Notes under the pieces: generated by a model
What the model was told of the DNA's origin: nothing
The model's database searches: none
Seen by the model: only the letters and a program-made list of their open reading frames with translations
In this document: positions 41,371-54,640 of the stretch, in pieces
Layout of the letters: the number at the start of each line of letters is the position of its first letter
Numbering within the stretch: position 1 is the stretch's first letter
NCBI GenBank assembly: GCA_039583875.1
Contig: CM077162.1
Coordinates: forward strand, 171,573,220 to 171,637,219
Length of the DNA stretch: 64,000 nt
Reading direction: 5' to 3'
Source of the DNA: Platanthera guangdongensis
Lineage: Eukaryota; Streptophyta; Magnoliopsida; Asparagales; Orchidaceae
Made by a program: the position numbers and the translations under genes

Positions 41371-42828
41371 GTTCTACCCCCGAGAGGATCTCCTCACCCA
41401 GGCTATCACTAGCTGGATGGGTCGAATGTGACTTGGTGGCGAGAAGGTTCCACCCCTGAGAGGATCTCCTCATCCAGGATCCCACTAGCTGGATGGGTCG
41501 AATGTGCCTCGGTGGAGAGAAGGTGCCAACCCCCGAGAGGGTCTTCTCATCCAGGATCCCGCTAGCTGGATGGGTCAAATGTGCCTCAGTGGAGAGAAGG
41601 TGCCACCCCCTGAGAGGATCTCCTCATCTAGGCTCCCACTAGCTGGATGGGTCGAATGTGCCACGGTGGAGAGAATGTGTCAACCCCGAGAGGATCTCCT
41701 TATCCAGGCTCCCACTAGATGGATGGTTCGAATGTGCCCATGAAGGAGAGAAGGTTCCACCCCCAAGAGGATCTCCTTATCCAGGCTCCCAATAGCTTGA
41801 TGGGTTGAATGTGCCTCGGTGGAGAGAAGGTGCCAACCCCGAGAGGATCTCCTTACCCAGGCTCTCACTAGCTGGATGGACCGAATGTGACTCAGTGGAG
41901 AAAAGGTGCCAACCCCGAGAGGATCTCCTCACCCAGGCTCTCACTAGTTGGATGGGTCGAATGTGCCTTGGTGGAGAGTAAGTTCCAACCCCTGAGAGGA
42001 TCTCCTCACCCAGGCTCTCACTAGCTGGATGAGTCGAATGTGCCTTGGTGGAGAGTAAGTTCCAACCCCCAAGAGGATCTCCTCACCCAGGATCTCACTA
42101 GCTGGATTAGTCGAATGTGCTTCGGTGGAGAGTAAGTTCCAACCCCCGAGAGGATCTCCTCACCCAGGCCCTCACTAGCTAGATGGGTCGAATGTGCCTC
42201 AGTGGAGAGAAGGTGCCAACCCCCGAGAGGATCTCCACATCCAGGCTCCCACTAACTAGATGGGTCGAATGTGCCTCGGTTGAGAGAAGGTGCCACCCCC
42301 GAGAGGATCTCCTCACCCAGGCTCTCGCTAGCTGGATAGGTCGAATGTGCCTCGGTGGCGAGAAGGTTCCACCCCCGAGATGATCTCCTCATCCAGGCTC
42401 CCACTAGCTGGATGGGTCGAATGTGCCTCGATGGAGAGAAGGTGCCAACCCCCAAGAGGATCTCCTCATTCAGGCTCCCACCAGCCGGATGGGTCGAATG
42501 TGCCTCGTTGGAGAGAAGGTGTCAACTCCGAGTGGATCTCCTCACCCAGGCTCTCACTAGCTGGATGGGTCGATTGTTCCTCGGTGGAGAGAAGGTGCCA
42601 ACCCCCGAGAGGATCTCCTCACCCAGGCTCTCATTATCTGGATAGGTCGAATGTGCCTTAGTGGTGAGTAAGTTCCAACCCCCATGAGGATCTCCTCATC
42701 CAGGCTCCCACTATTTGGATAGGTCAAATGTGCCTCGTTGGAGAGAAGGTGGCACCCCCGAGAGGATCTCCTCATCCAGGCTCCCACTACCTGGATGGGT
42801 CGAATGTGCTTCGGTGGAGAGAAGGTGT
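41371..42828. repeat. E minisatellite, about 76-bp unit, left block
   Basis: About 19 tandem units of roughly 76 bp containing GAGAGGATCTCCTCACCCAG and TGGATGGGTCGAATGTGCC. Two unit variants (CACCCAGGCTCTCACTAG and CATCCAGGCTCCCACTAG) are intermixed. It is interrupted by element C at 42829 and resumes at 60608. It occupies the place of pol in E. ORFs in it are artefacts. Confidence 0.93.
42824..42828. repeat. Probable target-site duplication of element C (GGTGT / GGTGC)
   Basis: GGTGT before the LTR at 42829 and GGTGC at 60608-60612 after it. The minisatellite consensus is GGTGC, so one C-to-T change in the left copy explains the mismatch. Confidence 0.75.
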
Positions 42829-44718
42829 TGAAAATGTTTAAGTTGTCTTCCTAAATCACCTAGAGGGGGTGAATAGGTGAGTTCTGCATCTTTTTGCGGA
42901 ATAAAAATTTGAGTGAGCGATGCACAGAAAATAAACAAACATACACAGACGACACCAAGAATTATAGTTGTTCCCTAACCTTGGGTACATCCACTTTCCA
43001 CCTCACCGATCTAGCAACGCACTAGACTCGACTACTCCACTAATCTCGAATTGAAAACAATCCTACCACTCGGAACAAAGTTCCTACAACTCGATCCCTC
43101 AAAACAGGATCTATACTCAGAAGAGAAACTTCCTACAAAAATCTCGGAGAACAAAGCTCCTACTACTCGGAGAAGAATCTCCTACAAGAACAAAATGATT
43201 TACAGGGAAAAATATACAAAAAGTATTATTCCAGATCTGAATCTTCAGCCCTTCTTCCTTCATAAACTTTGACGCTCTATCAGAAATAGATCGAAGAAGA
43301 CAAGGCTAAATCTCTGGATCTGAAAACTTTGGACTCAACACGATCAAGGAAAGAATCTGTCGATGTAGAAAATCTTGTTCTGTTGAATCTCTTGTTCTAA
43401 ATCTCTGGATCGAAAGCAGATCGGCGATGAACGTGATGAACAACGGCGGCTCCCGATTTAGGAAGAGAATTTGCGATTCAGAATACTTAGGTTTTTCTTC
43501 TTAGGGTTGGTCGAAAATGATAAGACCTTTTATAGGACTTGCCTAACGGTCATAATCACATTAAATACATGCCACGTGGACCAATCAAGTGCTAATCATT
43601 TTTGAAATTACTTCTGTCGGGACTTAAGAAAAATTCAGAAATTTGTACTGCATTTTTCGAGAGAGTTACTTGTACTCGAGAAGAAGTTTTTTGTTTCTTG
43701 AGAAGAATTATGAAGTTCTCGAGAAAAGTACTTAGGAAAATCTGGAGGTGGAATTCAGCTATCTCGAGAATGAAAGTAAGTACTCGAGAAGAATAACTTT
43801 TTATTCTCGAGAACAAGTATCCTGGTACTCGAGAATAAGGAAGCATCTCGAGAAAGAGTTCTGACTATCGAGAAGAGTATTCAAGGTTTTGAGAAAAGGT
43901 TTCTGGTTCTCTAGAACTGTACAAGGCCATCTCGAGAAAAATCTTTGGCTTCTCGAGAAAAAGACTTGGTAAAAATGTAAAGGTGGAATTTAGGTATCTC
44001 GAGAAAGAGAAGAAGTACTCGAGAAAATTGAACTTCCGTTCTCGAGAAAATTATTCTGCTACTCGAGAGGAATAATGTATCTCGAGAAAGTAAACTTGTT
44101 ACTCGAGAAGAGAATTTGTTACTCGAGAAAAGACTTCTGGTTCTCGAGAAGTAATACTGACCTTCTCGAGAAATAACATGTGGCTTCTCGAGAAAAAGAC
44201 TTAGAAAAATATTTTGACTGGAAATGAGGTAACTCGAGAAGGAGAGTCATGGAGTACTCGAGTACTCATGGCTTTCTCGAGAATCGCTCTAAGCTTTCTC
44301 GAGAACAGCTTCTGCAACTCGAGTACGTGACTGATCTCACTCGAGTATAAACTTAAGTTCTACTCGAGTACAAAAGATCCTACTCGAGAAAAATACTTAT
44401 CAATTTTTTTGAAAGTCTGAAAACTTATTTTCTTCAATAAATTCAGCAACCAACTTTTCTACCATGGCTTTAATGCTTGAAAAAGAAGTGTGTCCCAATA
44501 GAGAGGCTATACTGAGTCAACATCATGGATCACACAATGAGGGACTACGTTGTATGGTCCTGTGTTGGACATCTCATTGTAGACTGACATTGGTCAACAC
44601 TTGGCAAATATATTCTGCAAACACTCAACTAGAAAGGACATCAAATACAAACTTAATTCATCTTAGTTCAAGGGTGACTTCGTACAAATCTGGGTTATTG
44701 TGGATGCAATACCCAACA
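42829..44718 (-). repeat. C 3' LTR
   Basis: 1890 bp, TGTTGGGTAT at 44718 to TTTTCA at 42829. Palindrome array about 43655-44390, TATA (TATAAAA) at 43528-43534 and terminal CACCTAGAGGGGGTGAATAGG block. The U5 hairpin stem is damaged here (GTTG for GTGG, about 42966) while the 5' LTR keeps it. Confidence 0.95.
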
Positions 44719-44937
44719 ATCTCCTCTATTTGTAGAAGTCAGAATCCTCTAAACTAAGGTAAATTATATCAAGATAAACAAATAAAGAAACCAATAACCA
44801 TGATAAATAGAAGAAATATTGTGATATAGAAAAATAAGATCATCAAAACTAAAGGTTTATATTAATAGATATTGTCCAAGAAAAATTCAATTCCACAAGA
44901 TCTCAAAAATGAATTTTCTGATCATCTGCAAATTCAT
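44719..44937 (-). other. C 3' untranslated stretch with polypurine tract
   Basis: Purine-rich on minus next to the LTR (CAAATAGAGGAGAT at 44719-44732), then AT-rich sequence with no gene to the ORF2 stop. Confidence 0.7.
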
Positions 44938-47422
44938 CTAGTTTTGTTGTTGTTGTCTTTCCTGCTTCTCTTGTTGTCTTTTCTGATAACTGTAAGGTTT
45001 GGGAAAATATTTGGGAGGTCTGGGTGGAGCTTTGGGATTGTTCTTTCCATACTCTCTGCCATACAATATCCTCTTGGTAAGAGATTTCTCATATAGATCT
45101 CATTCATAGGAGCTATAATGAATGTTCCTGTCTTCATTAAAATCAACAACAAGTTTAAGTGTTTCAAGGATTAGAGATTTGGAGGTTGGACTCCATACTT
45201 CAGAAAATTCTTGAGCTCTTCTTCTTTCAGCTTCAGGATAAGGAGTTGATTTGCTAACAGAGGCACCATCACCATATTTTCTTCTTTTAGCTTTTTGAAT
45301 CTCAAGAGGTACTTGAGGAGGCACATTTACTTGTTCAGATTCCCATACTTGCTCATAGGTTTCAGGAGGTGGTCCTTCAAAGTATTCAGGAGGTGGAGAG
45401 AATGTTGTCCTATTCACATCCAGGCAAGCAGGAGGGGGTGCAGAAGGGTCTATTGATAGATAAGAGAAAAGCTGATTATGCATCCAAATTGCAGTATTAT
45501 ATATAAAGCTTTGTACTTTTAACTTCTTTGAGCACTAAAGCTTGAATTTCCTTCATTTGATCATCCCACTGATTTTTCATTGTTTGAACTTATTTTTCTA
45601 GTTGTTCTTTAACTTTATCATCCCCCTTTCTAACTTCTAGAGATAGGGTGCTAATGACTTCCTCTTTGAACTGCCCAACTTCTTCACAAGTCTTGAAGTT
45701 GCATTCTTGGGCTTTCTTTTCTAATTGAATTTGATTGTTTGCAAGAGTAACTGACTGTTCCATTACTATACCAATGCTGGTGATAGTGTGATCTATTGCT
45801 TTGTCTCCAATTTGTAAAAGCCTTTTAAATTCATCAGCCTTATTTTGGATTTCAGCAAATCCTAGGCCCATCTTTTTTTTCCAGAGCAGTTACTTTGTCA
45901 GTTACAGCTTTAATAAAAGTATCAAAATAATTTCTTTGTTCAGCTAGCATAGCTTCAATCTTACTTAAGATAGTATCTTCAGGAAATACTTCAGTTTGAA
46001 GAGGTGCAGTAGGTAGAATTGGAGCAGTCCATGAGGCAGTTTCTTCAATGAGGAGTATGGAGGTAGAGGTTTGTTTTTTGCTGTCTGCACTTACTTCATC
46101 CTCAGCATCTTTGGCTACTATGGAGGGAATGTTGAAATGGAGACTGGGAGGAGGAGGTTCAACATCTTTAGTAGGTGTTTCATCTTCAGAGTCAGGAATA
46201 GAAACAACTTCTTCATCATGTTCATCTTCAAGTGGAGATTTTTTTTGGTTCAGGTTCAGGAGATTTTTCAGGTTTTGGGGAAGTTTCTTGAGGAGACTTT
46301 ACTGGAGAAGAGGGATGTTCTCCAGGTACAATGAATAGAGGCTCTTTAGAAGAGAGTTCATCTATCATACTTTTGATATCATCATCTGTAGACAAAATCT
46401 GTTCATGAACCTGAGCATCAGTCAGGGTTTCTGCATTTAGTAGATCTTCAGCAATAAATTCTGAATTATCTGTATGAAGCAAAGTGGTTGTGGCAGCAAT
46501 AGATGGAGTTGAACTATCATCTAAAATAGTATTGGTAGCAGCAGGAGAAGAGGTATCATCGTCTTGAACTGTATGAATGGCAACAGTTGGAGTGACTTGG
46601 GCAGGGATTTCTGTAGAAATTGGGGTAGGAGTTGGAGTTTGAGAGGGCTGATCTTGGACAGATGGAGCAGGCTCCCCCTCAATAACTGGATCAGTTATTT
46701 GATGAGAAGGAGGAGATGAAATCCTGTCCACATCTTCATTCCTCTTTGGTGCTTGGTCAGATTTCTGAAGCTTAATCTCCCATCTTTGGATGGAGGGTCA
46801 TACCCTTATTCATAAGGAAGACATCTGACATCATTTGGTTTAGGTACAGAGATAGGATTCTACCATAATTAGGGCTCTTGATACTTGCCTTAATTTTATC
46901 AAAGATCATCATGCCCCACTGAAATTTCTTTCTGCATATCACATCAGTCATTATATCGAATAACTCTAGTGTGATGTAGCTTATAGAGCTTGTGCGGCAG
47001 AGAAGTACTTTTCCAAGGATATCTGCCAGCAATTTACTCTCAGTATTCATAAACTGTCTGCGAACTGTGTGAGTTGACTGGGGAAGGCCATAGAAACTGT
47101 AAGCCCTTTCATAATCAGTCTCTACTAGGTAGTCTTCTTTGTCGATCACTTGTAGCCGTAGGAATTTTGAAACAGAGGTGGAAGTCATCTTTAACTTGAT
47201 GTCTTGAACCATTGATTTCAGTACCTTTCCATTGCGCTTGATCTTGGCATGTTGGAAAAATACTTCGACATCAGAAAGGAGTACTTTGTAGGGATGTTCA
47301 AGAATGAATGATAATCCGACGGTGTCGAGTAAAATGAGAACATTCCTGAAATCATCATAAATTTCGTCGATTCTTGTTGAGATGAGTTTGTTGTCGATTC
47401 CTAACTTGGATGAAGATGTCAT
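44938..47422 (-). pseudogene. C ORF2, extra ORF downstream of pol
   Basis: ATG 47422 (MTSSSKLGIDNKLIS), open 216 codons to 46772. The frame then shifts near 46795 and at the T-run near 46240, with stops near 45590 and 45100; the final TAG is 44938-44940. The N-terminal block (LLADILGKVLLCRTSSISYI, FDKIKASIKSPNYGRILSLY) matches A and B. A Pro/Thr/Ser acidic linker, a coiled-coil segment (about 45590-45900, with ALEKKMGLGFAEIQNKADEF) and a C-terminal module with a basic KAKRRKYG, VWSPTSKSLIL and KYFPKPYSYQKRQ follow; the last two match A. Function unknown. Confidence 0.78.
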
Positions 47423-47567
47423 TGATTTGGAGAAAGTGATGTTGGCTGGCCGACGAATGGAGAAGTAGGCTTATTTGCGGCAGTTCGGCAGAGACAGAGA
47501 AGTTGAAGAGTTTTTCTCGAGAGAGAGGGATTTGAAATTGGGAATAGAAAATTCTTTGACCTAAATC

Positions 47568-47575
47568 TATTTATA
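47568..47575 (-). promoter_or_regulatory. Candidate TATA box for C ORF2
   Basis: TATAAATA on minus (context AAAATATAAATAGATTT), about 146 bp upstream of the ORF2 ATG, downstream of the spacer palindromes. Confidence 0.6.
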
Positions 47576-47715
47576 TTTTCCTTTAATCTTGATTATAAAT
47601 GACATAAATAATGCTAAAAATACCCGGAGTATGACGGTGAAGTGTCCGGGTGCCAATATGAAAAATTTGAACTGGAAGAGAAATTTCCAATCTGATTTTT
47701 AGAGTGGATTATTGT

Positions 47716-47822
47716 TCTCGAGAAGAAGAAGATTATCACTCGAGTAGAATTCTTCTTGTTCTCGAGTAGAGTTTTTATTCTTGAGAAGTCCTTGTTCTCG
47801 AGTATAAGGGATGTACTCGAGA
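47716..47822. repeat. Palindrome array in the C pol-ORF2 spacer
   Basis: Six cores of the CTCGAG type (TCTCGAGA, ACTCGAGT, one decayed TCTTGAGA) starting at 47716, 47738, 47760, 47779, 47796 and 47815; steps 22, 22, 19, 17, 19 bp. Core shared with the C LTR, linkers not. Confidence 0.85.
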
Positions 47823-47914
47823 AATGAAGTCCACACTTTGAATTTTCTTGGATTTTGAAGTATAACCCGATCTTGAACTTGCTTGAGACCTTTTTCTTCA
47901 TTCTTCCTTGTTGA

Positions 47915-50900
47915 GCATGTCAAGTACTGTTTTGAATAACGAGAACTTGGCCTCATACATCGGCTTTGTGAATATATCTGTAATCTGTCTGTCAGTTGGA
48001 ACATACTGGAGATTGATGTCCATGCTCCACATGCTCCCGGATGAAGTGGTACCGCAACTCTATGTGCTTTGTCCGGCTATAAGAGACTGGGATGTTGGCT
48101 ATTGCAATTGCACTGGAGGAGTCACAGAACAGAGGAATGTCCTTGACCTTCAAGTTGTAATCTTCAAGTTGATTTTTATCCATAGCAACTGTGCACAATA
48201 ACTGCCTACAGAAATGTATTCTGACTCGGCCGTTGAGATTTCGACACAATTTTGCTTCTTGCTGCTCCATGAAATGAGTCTCATTCCAAAGAATTGACAA
48301 GTCCCGGAAGTGCTCTTTCTACCATCTTTGCTTCCTGCAAAATCTGCATCTGAAAAACCAATTAGTTCACTACCATTACTTCTTGGGTACCATAAGCCAA
48401 GATTTGATGTACCTTTAAGGTATCTCAAAATCTGTTTTGTAGCAGCGTAGTGAGATTCCTTAGAGTTCACTTGAAATCTAGCACACACACATGTTGAAAA
48501 CATTATGTCCGGTCTACTAACAGTAAGATAGAGCAAGGATCCAATTATGCTCATGTACTTGGTTTCATCAAAAGGTTTCCCTTTCTTATCCTTGTCTAGA
48601 GACATTTTTGAACTCATTAGAGTCCTCATAGAGTTTGCATTCTCCATTCTGAATTTCTTAATTAACTTCTTGGTGAATTTCGTCTGAGAGATGAAAATTC
48701 CATCTTCAGATTGTTTCACCTTAAGTCCTAAGAAATATTTCAGCTCTCACATACTGCTCATTTCGAACTTCTCTTGTATAAGTTTGGAAAATGCTTTACA
48801 AATGTTGTCGTTAGTAGAGCCAAATATGATGTCATCGACATAGATTTGCACTAGCAAAATCTTACCTTTTATTTCCCTAAGAAATAATGTCGTATCTATC
48901 TTTCCTCTTGTGAACTTGTTCTCAAGAATAAAGTTAGACAACATCTCATATCAAGCTCGAAGAGCTTTTTTCAAACCATATAAAGCTTTAAATAAAAGAT
49001 AAACATGCTCAGGATAGTTAGAATAAACGAAACTTGAAGGTTGTTCCACATACACCTCTTCCTTTATATCACCATTAAGGAAGGCCGACTTCACGTCCAT
49101 CTGATAGACAGTGAAGCCCTTATGTGTTGCATATGCTAGGAACAACCTCATTGCCTCCAACCTTGCCACTGGTTCATACGTTTGATCGAAGTTGATTCTT
49201 TCTTCTTGTCTATATCCCTTGGCGACGAGTCTGGCCTTATTCTTTATAATTGTCCCATCCCCATCCATCTTGTTCCTGTAGACCCACTTTGTTCCGATAA
49301 CGTTCTTACCTTTGGGTCTTGGAACAAGCTTCCAGACTTGGCAACGCTTGAATTGATTCAATTCATCTTCCATTGTCATTATCTGAGATGCGTCTGAGTT
49401 TGCTTCCTCAAACTCTTCGTTCAACCTATGAGAGAAAACTCAAATATAAATTTTCCATTAGTTGTACCTCTACGAGTTCTGATACCATCCCAGGGATAAC
49501 CTATGATTTGATCCATTGAGTGATCCTTTAAGTGTCTGAGCACTAGAGTCCTTGCATCTGGAGCTTCTTCAACCACTGGAGTGACTTCATCAACTTGAAT
49601 GATATCTTCATCATGGTCATCAACCTCTCCATTTGGGCTTGGAGTGGTGATCTTGATGAACTTTTGATCTTTTTCTTCAGTCGGCTCATCCAAGTTTAAT
49701 TCCTTTATGCTTGAACCTGCATCTTCAATAAACACACTAGAAGAGCTGCCTTGTAGCAAGCTTGTCTCATCAAATATAACGTGAATAGATTCTTCTACAA
49801 CCAGGGTTTTCTTATTAAAAATCATATATGTCTTACTATGGCTAGTATAGCCTATGAAAATACCTTCAAAGCTCTTTTCGCTAAATCTAGTGGTGTGATA
49901 TTTACCATTGTTAAGGACGAAGTATTACTACTAAAGATTCTAAAATATGAAATAGTCGGTTTTTGCCCTCTAGTAGTTCGTAAAGTGTCTTATAATGGTT
50001 CTTGTTTATGAGTGCTCGATTTTGCACGTGATATGCAGTGTTGATGATTCAACCCATAAATATTTGGTAGTGAGGCATCACTCAGCATGGTTCTGCAGGC
50101 CTCTATGAGTGTTCTATCCTTCTCTCTGCTACTCCGTTCTGTTGAGGAGTACGAGGAGAGGAAAACTCATGAAAGATACCTAGACTTTCACAGAATTCTG
50201 TCATGGCCCTAGACTTGAACTCTGTTCCATTGTCACTTCTTATTTTGACAACGGAGCATTGTATTCATTCTGGACCTGCCTGACAAAATTAGTAAAGATA
50301 TCAAAAGTATCTGACGTGTGTTTTAGAAAGAACATCCACGCAAAGCGAGAGTAATCATCAACAATAACCAATGTATAATCCTTACCTCCTCCCAAACTTC
50401 TAATTTGCAGTGGACCGAATAAGTTCATATGAAGTACGTGTAAACACCTATTGGAGTCTTTGCCAATGATGCTTTTAAAAGTAGCCATTGTTTGCTTGCC
50501 TTTTACACATGCGTAACATTGTCTATCTTTAACGCACTTGACATTTGAGTCATCACTTACTAAATTAAGAGAAAATAATTTATTAATAATTTTGAAATTT
50601 ATATTGCTAACCCAGCTTGTGCCATTGGTCACCAAGAGACGAACTATCTTTTGCCAATAAGAACACTGGCGTAGAAGAGTATATGCAAATAAAATTTAAA
50701 CAAAAAATATTCCTACTACAAGTGCCTGATAGAATCATTTCCAAGTTATCTACCGATTTTATCAAGCACTTGTCTGCATGAAATTTTACTATGTATCCTT
50801 TATCATAGAGTTGGCTTATGCTTATAAGATTGTGTTTCAATCCTTCAACATAAGCACATCTGAGAAGATACACTACCATTAGTAATCATGTCGTAGACTT

Positions 50901-51045
50901 TACTAATTCTTCTGTCATAACCTCTAAAGATGACCTTTGGCCTGTTCATGACTGGAGAATAATTCTGGAGTAGGCATCTATTCCGGTCATATGCCGAGAG
51001 CATCCACTGTCCAAATACCAGATAGAATTTTGGTGGCCTTTGGAC
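47915..51045 (-). pseudogene. pol: C pol, multiply broken
   Basis: Protease IWYLDSGCSR near 51010; integrase with CYACVKGKQ (about 50500), MNLFGPLQIRSLGG and VDDYSRFAW; the following part (50240-49830) is eroded by several shifts. RT from about 49400 with [34 protein letters not shown] and [12 protein letters not shown] (48840). RNase H with SDADFAGSKDGRKSTSGTC, AESEY and DSSSAIAIANIP (48100). The frame of the protease is open upstream through the gag stop codon TGA and the sequence GAATGCAGG. Non-functional. Confidence 0.9.
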
Positions 51046-51100
51046 ATACCTGCATTCACAAATCAGTTTGCCTTAGGAACCCAAACTCGTTTGGGTCCTT

Positions 51101-51140
51101 GGTCTCTAGGTAGCACACTCCCCCTAACGTGTGTTAACAT
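51101..51140. repeat. Unusually long target duplication flanking element D
   Basis: The 40-bp C-gag segment ending GTGTGTTAACAT before D is repeated, with small indels, at 56371-56407 after D. Both copies start GGTCTCTAGGTA. A normal copia TSD is 5 bp. GGTCT is also the last part of the right D LTR, giving a 5-bp microhomology. Confidence 0.75.
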
Positions 51141-51508
51141 TGTTAAAGTAGCGAACATGCAACAACAAACGGATAGAATTTTGAATAATTGAAATTTTAT
51201 TATCCAAAAAAGATATCATTTACAAAGGTATGACCTCCCTTTATAGAATGGAGGAGAATATAAGAGAGTACAAACAAACAATGTGGGACTAAACATGTAC
51301 AGTGCTGAGCGGCTAGAAATAAAGGAGACCGCACATGCTGCGCGGTTAGATAGATGGGTATGATAACTCAACTCCAGCAGCATAAGGACAAGCCGCAATG
51401 GGAGACCGATAGACCGCCCGATCTCCAGGCTTCTGAGTGAGACCGCCAGACCGCTCGGTAAACAAACCGCCAACAAGACCGCAAGGCCGCCCGTCTAATA
51501 CTTCAACA
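51141..51508 (-). repeat. D 3' LTR
   Basis: 368 bp, TGTTGAAGTATT at 51508 to CTTTAACA at 51141. It contains decayed GACCG/CGGTC inverted repeats and a TATA-like stretch. Confidence 0.85.
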
Positions 51509-54500
51509 CTCCCCCTCAAGCTGAGCATAGATATCAATCATGCCCAGCTTGTCACAAATGTGGAAGCATGAAGTAGAGACCGGCTTTGTGAAGATATCTG
51601 CCAATTCCTTGTCAGAGGTGACAAACGGAGTACAAATCTGTTTCTTCAAAATCTCTTCCTGAATGAAGTGGCAGTCAACCTCTATATGCTTTGTTCTCTC
51701 ATGGAAGACCGGATTTCTGGATATGTATATAGCGGCCTTGTTGTCACAGAACATAGGAAGAGGATATCATAGACCTCTCCTAAGTCAAGCATGAAGCCCG
51801 CAACCACTTTAACTCACACGTGGTTGACGCCATACTCCGGTATTCGGCTTCTGCACTGGATCTGGAGACAACAGAATGTTTCTTGCTCTTCCAACTCACA
51901 AGATTTCCTCCAACAAAAGTACAAAAACCTGATGTGGACTTACGATCGCCTTTATCATCCGCATAACTTGAATCTGAGTAGGCCTCAACCCTCAGATGAC
52001 CATTCTTCTGAAAGATTAGCCCTTTGTCAGGTGCTGCTTTGACATACTCTAAAATCTTCAAGGCAGACTGAAGATGGCACTCCCTGGGAGCTTGCATAAA
52101 CTGACTGACCTTGCCTACAGCATAGGAGATGTCGGGTCTATCACTGTGAGATAGATGAGTTTGCCTACCAACGTCTGTACCTTGTGACATCAGATAGAAG
52201 AGGCGAGTCATCCGTCCACGTTTTGTCTTCTCCAATAGCCATGGGAAAGCGGCCGGTTTGGCACCTGTCAATCCTGCTTCTTGTAGAAGATCAAGGTATA
52301 CTTCAGTTGGGAGAGAACCAACGAGTCAAGTTTCTGAGAGATTTCTATCCCAAAAAGTATTTTGGGGAGCCCATATCCTTCGTGACCAAGTGTTGACGGA
52401 GGTGTTTCTTCGTCAAGTCCACCCCATCTTGGTCATCGCCTGTAAGAAGAATATCATCCACATATACTGCCAAAACCACCAGTCCCGAGGCCGTTTTGCG
52501 AATGAATAAGGAGTGATCGGCCGAACTCCTTGTAAAGCCGATGGTAGCCACAATACCACTGAACTTGTCGAACCACGCCCGAGGGCTCTGCTTTAGGCCA
52601 TAAATGGCCTTCTTCAAACGACATACGCGTGTCTCCCTTGAGCAACATACCCAGGAGGTTGCTCCATGTAGACGTCCTCCTGAAGATCGCCATAGAGAAA
52701 GGCATTCTTGACATCAAGCTGAGAAATAGCCCAATCCCAGTTAACAGCCACAGAGAGAAGAACCCGATGGTGCTGAGGCGAGCAACCGAGAAAAAGTGTC
52801 AAAGTAATCAACACCGTAATCTGAGTGAAGCCTTTGGCCACCAGTCGGGCCTTGTAGCGATCCACAGTGCCGTCGGGGGAAATTTCACAACAAAGACCCA
52901 GCGACAGCCAACCACATCAGTGCCCACGGGAGGAGGAATAAGGGTCCAAGTGCCCCTTTCAGTAAGAGTAGCCATCTCTTCATCCATGGCAGATTTCAAT
53001 GAGGGATAGCAAGAGTCCTCCTGGTAGGTGCGGGGAGTAGAAGTAGCGGAGATATCCAAGGCAAAACACCTGCGAGAAGGAGAAAGCCGATCATAGGAAA
53101 AAACTGCCGCAAGCGGGTGTTTGAGTACACGCCCGCACCCCTTTGCGAGAGAGCAATGGGAAGATCCAGGTCGACGGGTGCGTCAGCGACCGGAGCGTCC
53201 GTGGCGGAGAAGGTTGGCCGGGACTAGAGAGAGATGGCGCCGGAGAAGAGGGAGGAGGGGGTGGTGGGGATACGGACAGGGAAGGAGATGTGGAGGAGAG
53301 GAGAGGAAAGGTGGAGATGTCGAGAGGCGTGGAGGGAATGGAGAGAGGCGGTGGAGAACAGAGACATCAGGAGGAAGAGAGAAGGTAGGAGAGAAGTAGG
53401 AAGCATTTTCGAAAAATGTCACGTCCGCGGAGACAAATTGCTTGCGTAGAAGGGGGTCAAAAAAACAATAGCCTTTTTGAGTGGTAGAGTACCCCAAAAA
53501 GACACACTTGGTGGAACGGGGGGAAAGCTTGTCGCGGTAGCGGAGGGAGCGTGAACAAAAGCCATACAACCAAAGACACGGAGAGGGAGAGGAAAAGGTT
53601 CCTTGCAGGGGTAGAGAATGGATAAGGCTAGCCGTGGAGAACCGTGGAGGGAAGACGATTGATGAGATAGCAGGAGAGGAGCACAGCTATAGCCCCAGTA
53701 GAAGCGAGGTACTTGCATCTGCGTCATGAGAGTACGAGCAACATCAAGGAGGTTGATGATTTTTACGCTGCCACCCATTCTGCTGGAGGTGTAAACACAA
53801 GTAGTTTGATGAAGAAGACCATGTTGTTGAAAGAAAGAGGAGAACTCATGACTAAGATATTCCTTAGCATTATTAGAGCGTAAAACTTTAATAGAAATGT
53901 CAAACTGATTCTTAATCATAAAATAAAATGATTGCCAAATAGAAAAGAGTTCAGAGCGATCTTTTAATAGATACACCCAAGTACATCTCGAAAAATCATC
54001 TATAAAAGTGACAAAATAGGAACTACCCCTACCAACAGTGAGGGTAGGAGCAGGACCCCAGACATCAGAATGAATGAGATCAAACGGGCGAGAGGAGCCA
54101 CGACCTTGCTTCGGTGGGAAGGAGGAGCGATGATGTTTGCCAAGCTGACACACATCACAGTTGAGCGGAGGACTGGTCGGAGGTAAGTGGGGCAGAAGCT
54201 GTCGAAGAATCCGAGGAGGAGGATGTCCAAGGCGAAGATGCCATTGAAGCAGATCTGTAGAGGAGGAGTAGGCGGACAGAGTAGAAACGTTGTCGAGGAA
54301 ATAGAGGCCGCCGCACTCAGTCCCAGTAGCAATCGTCCGCTGGGTCCTCGTGTCCTGAAAAGAACAAGAAGTGGGAGTGAATAAGACAAAGCACTGTAGT
54401 TGCCGGCATAAAGTGGTAACAAATAATAAATTGCACGGGAACTTCGGGACATAGAGAGTGTCCTCCAAGCGAAGCGACGGGGTGACTTGAACCATGCCCG

Positions 54501-54640
54501 TCCCAAGCACCGGGGTGGTGAACCATCTGCCACACGAACCGGGGGTAGGCGGTCATGCGTTTCAAGGAGAGAAAGCAATGAGGGTTGCCAGTCATATGAT
54601 TTGTAGCACCCGAGTCAATCAGCCATTTACCTTGGGTACA
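51509..54640 (-). pseudogene. pol: D pol
   Basis: Protease SGATNHMTGN near 54600; integrase zinc finger (HLRLGHPPPRIL, then CDVCQLGKHHR) and core with IHSDVWGPAP. The second catalytic Asp is lost (LRSNNAKEY where copia integrases have a D in RSDNG-type motifs). RT with VDDILLTGDDQ (about 52450); RNase H with AEAEYRSMASTTCELKW and the terminal [20 protein letters not shown]. At least eight frame breaks or stops. The RT and RNase H wording is that of the Tork/RE1-like plant copias, stated from memory. Confidence 0.85.

Noticed and set aside
41294..42787. ORFs in the 76-bp minisatellite (also 60547-61098)
   Set aside because: Repeat shadows open on both strands; the sequence is tandem non-coding DNA.
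44464..44757. Possible small gene within the C 3' LTR
   Set aside because: The frame spans the LTR end and has no homologous frame in the 5' LTR copy (60360-60600), which is broken there.
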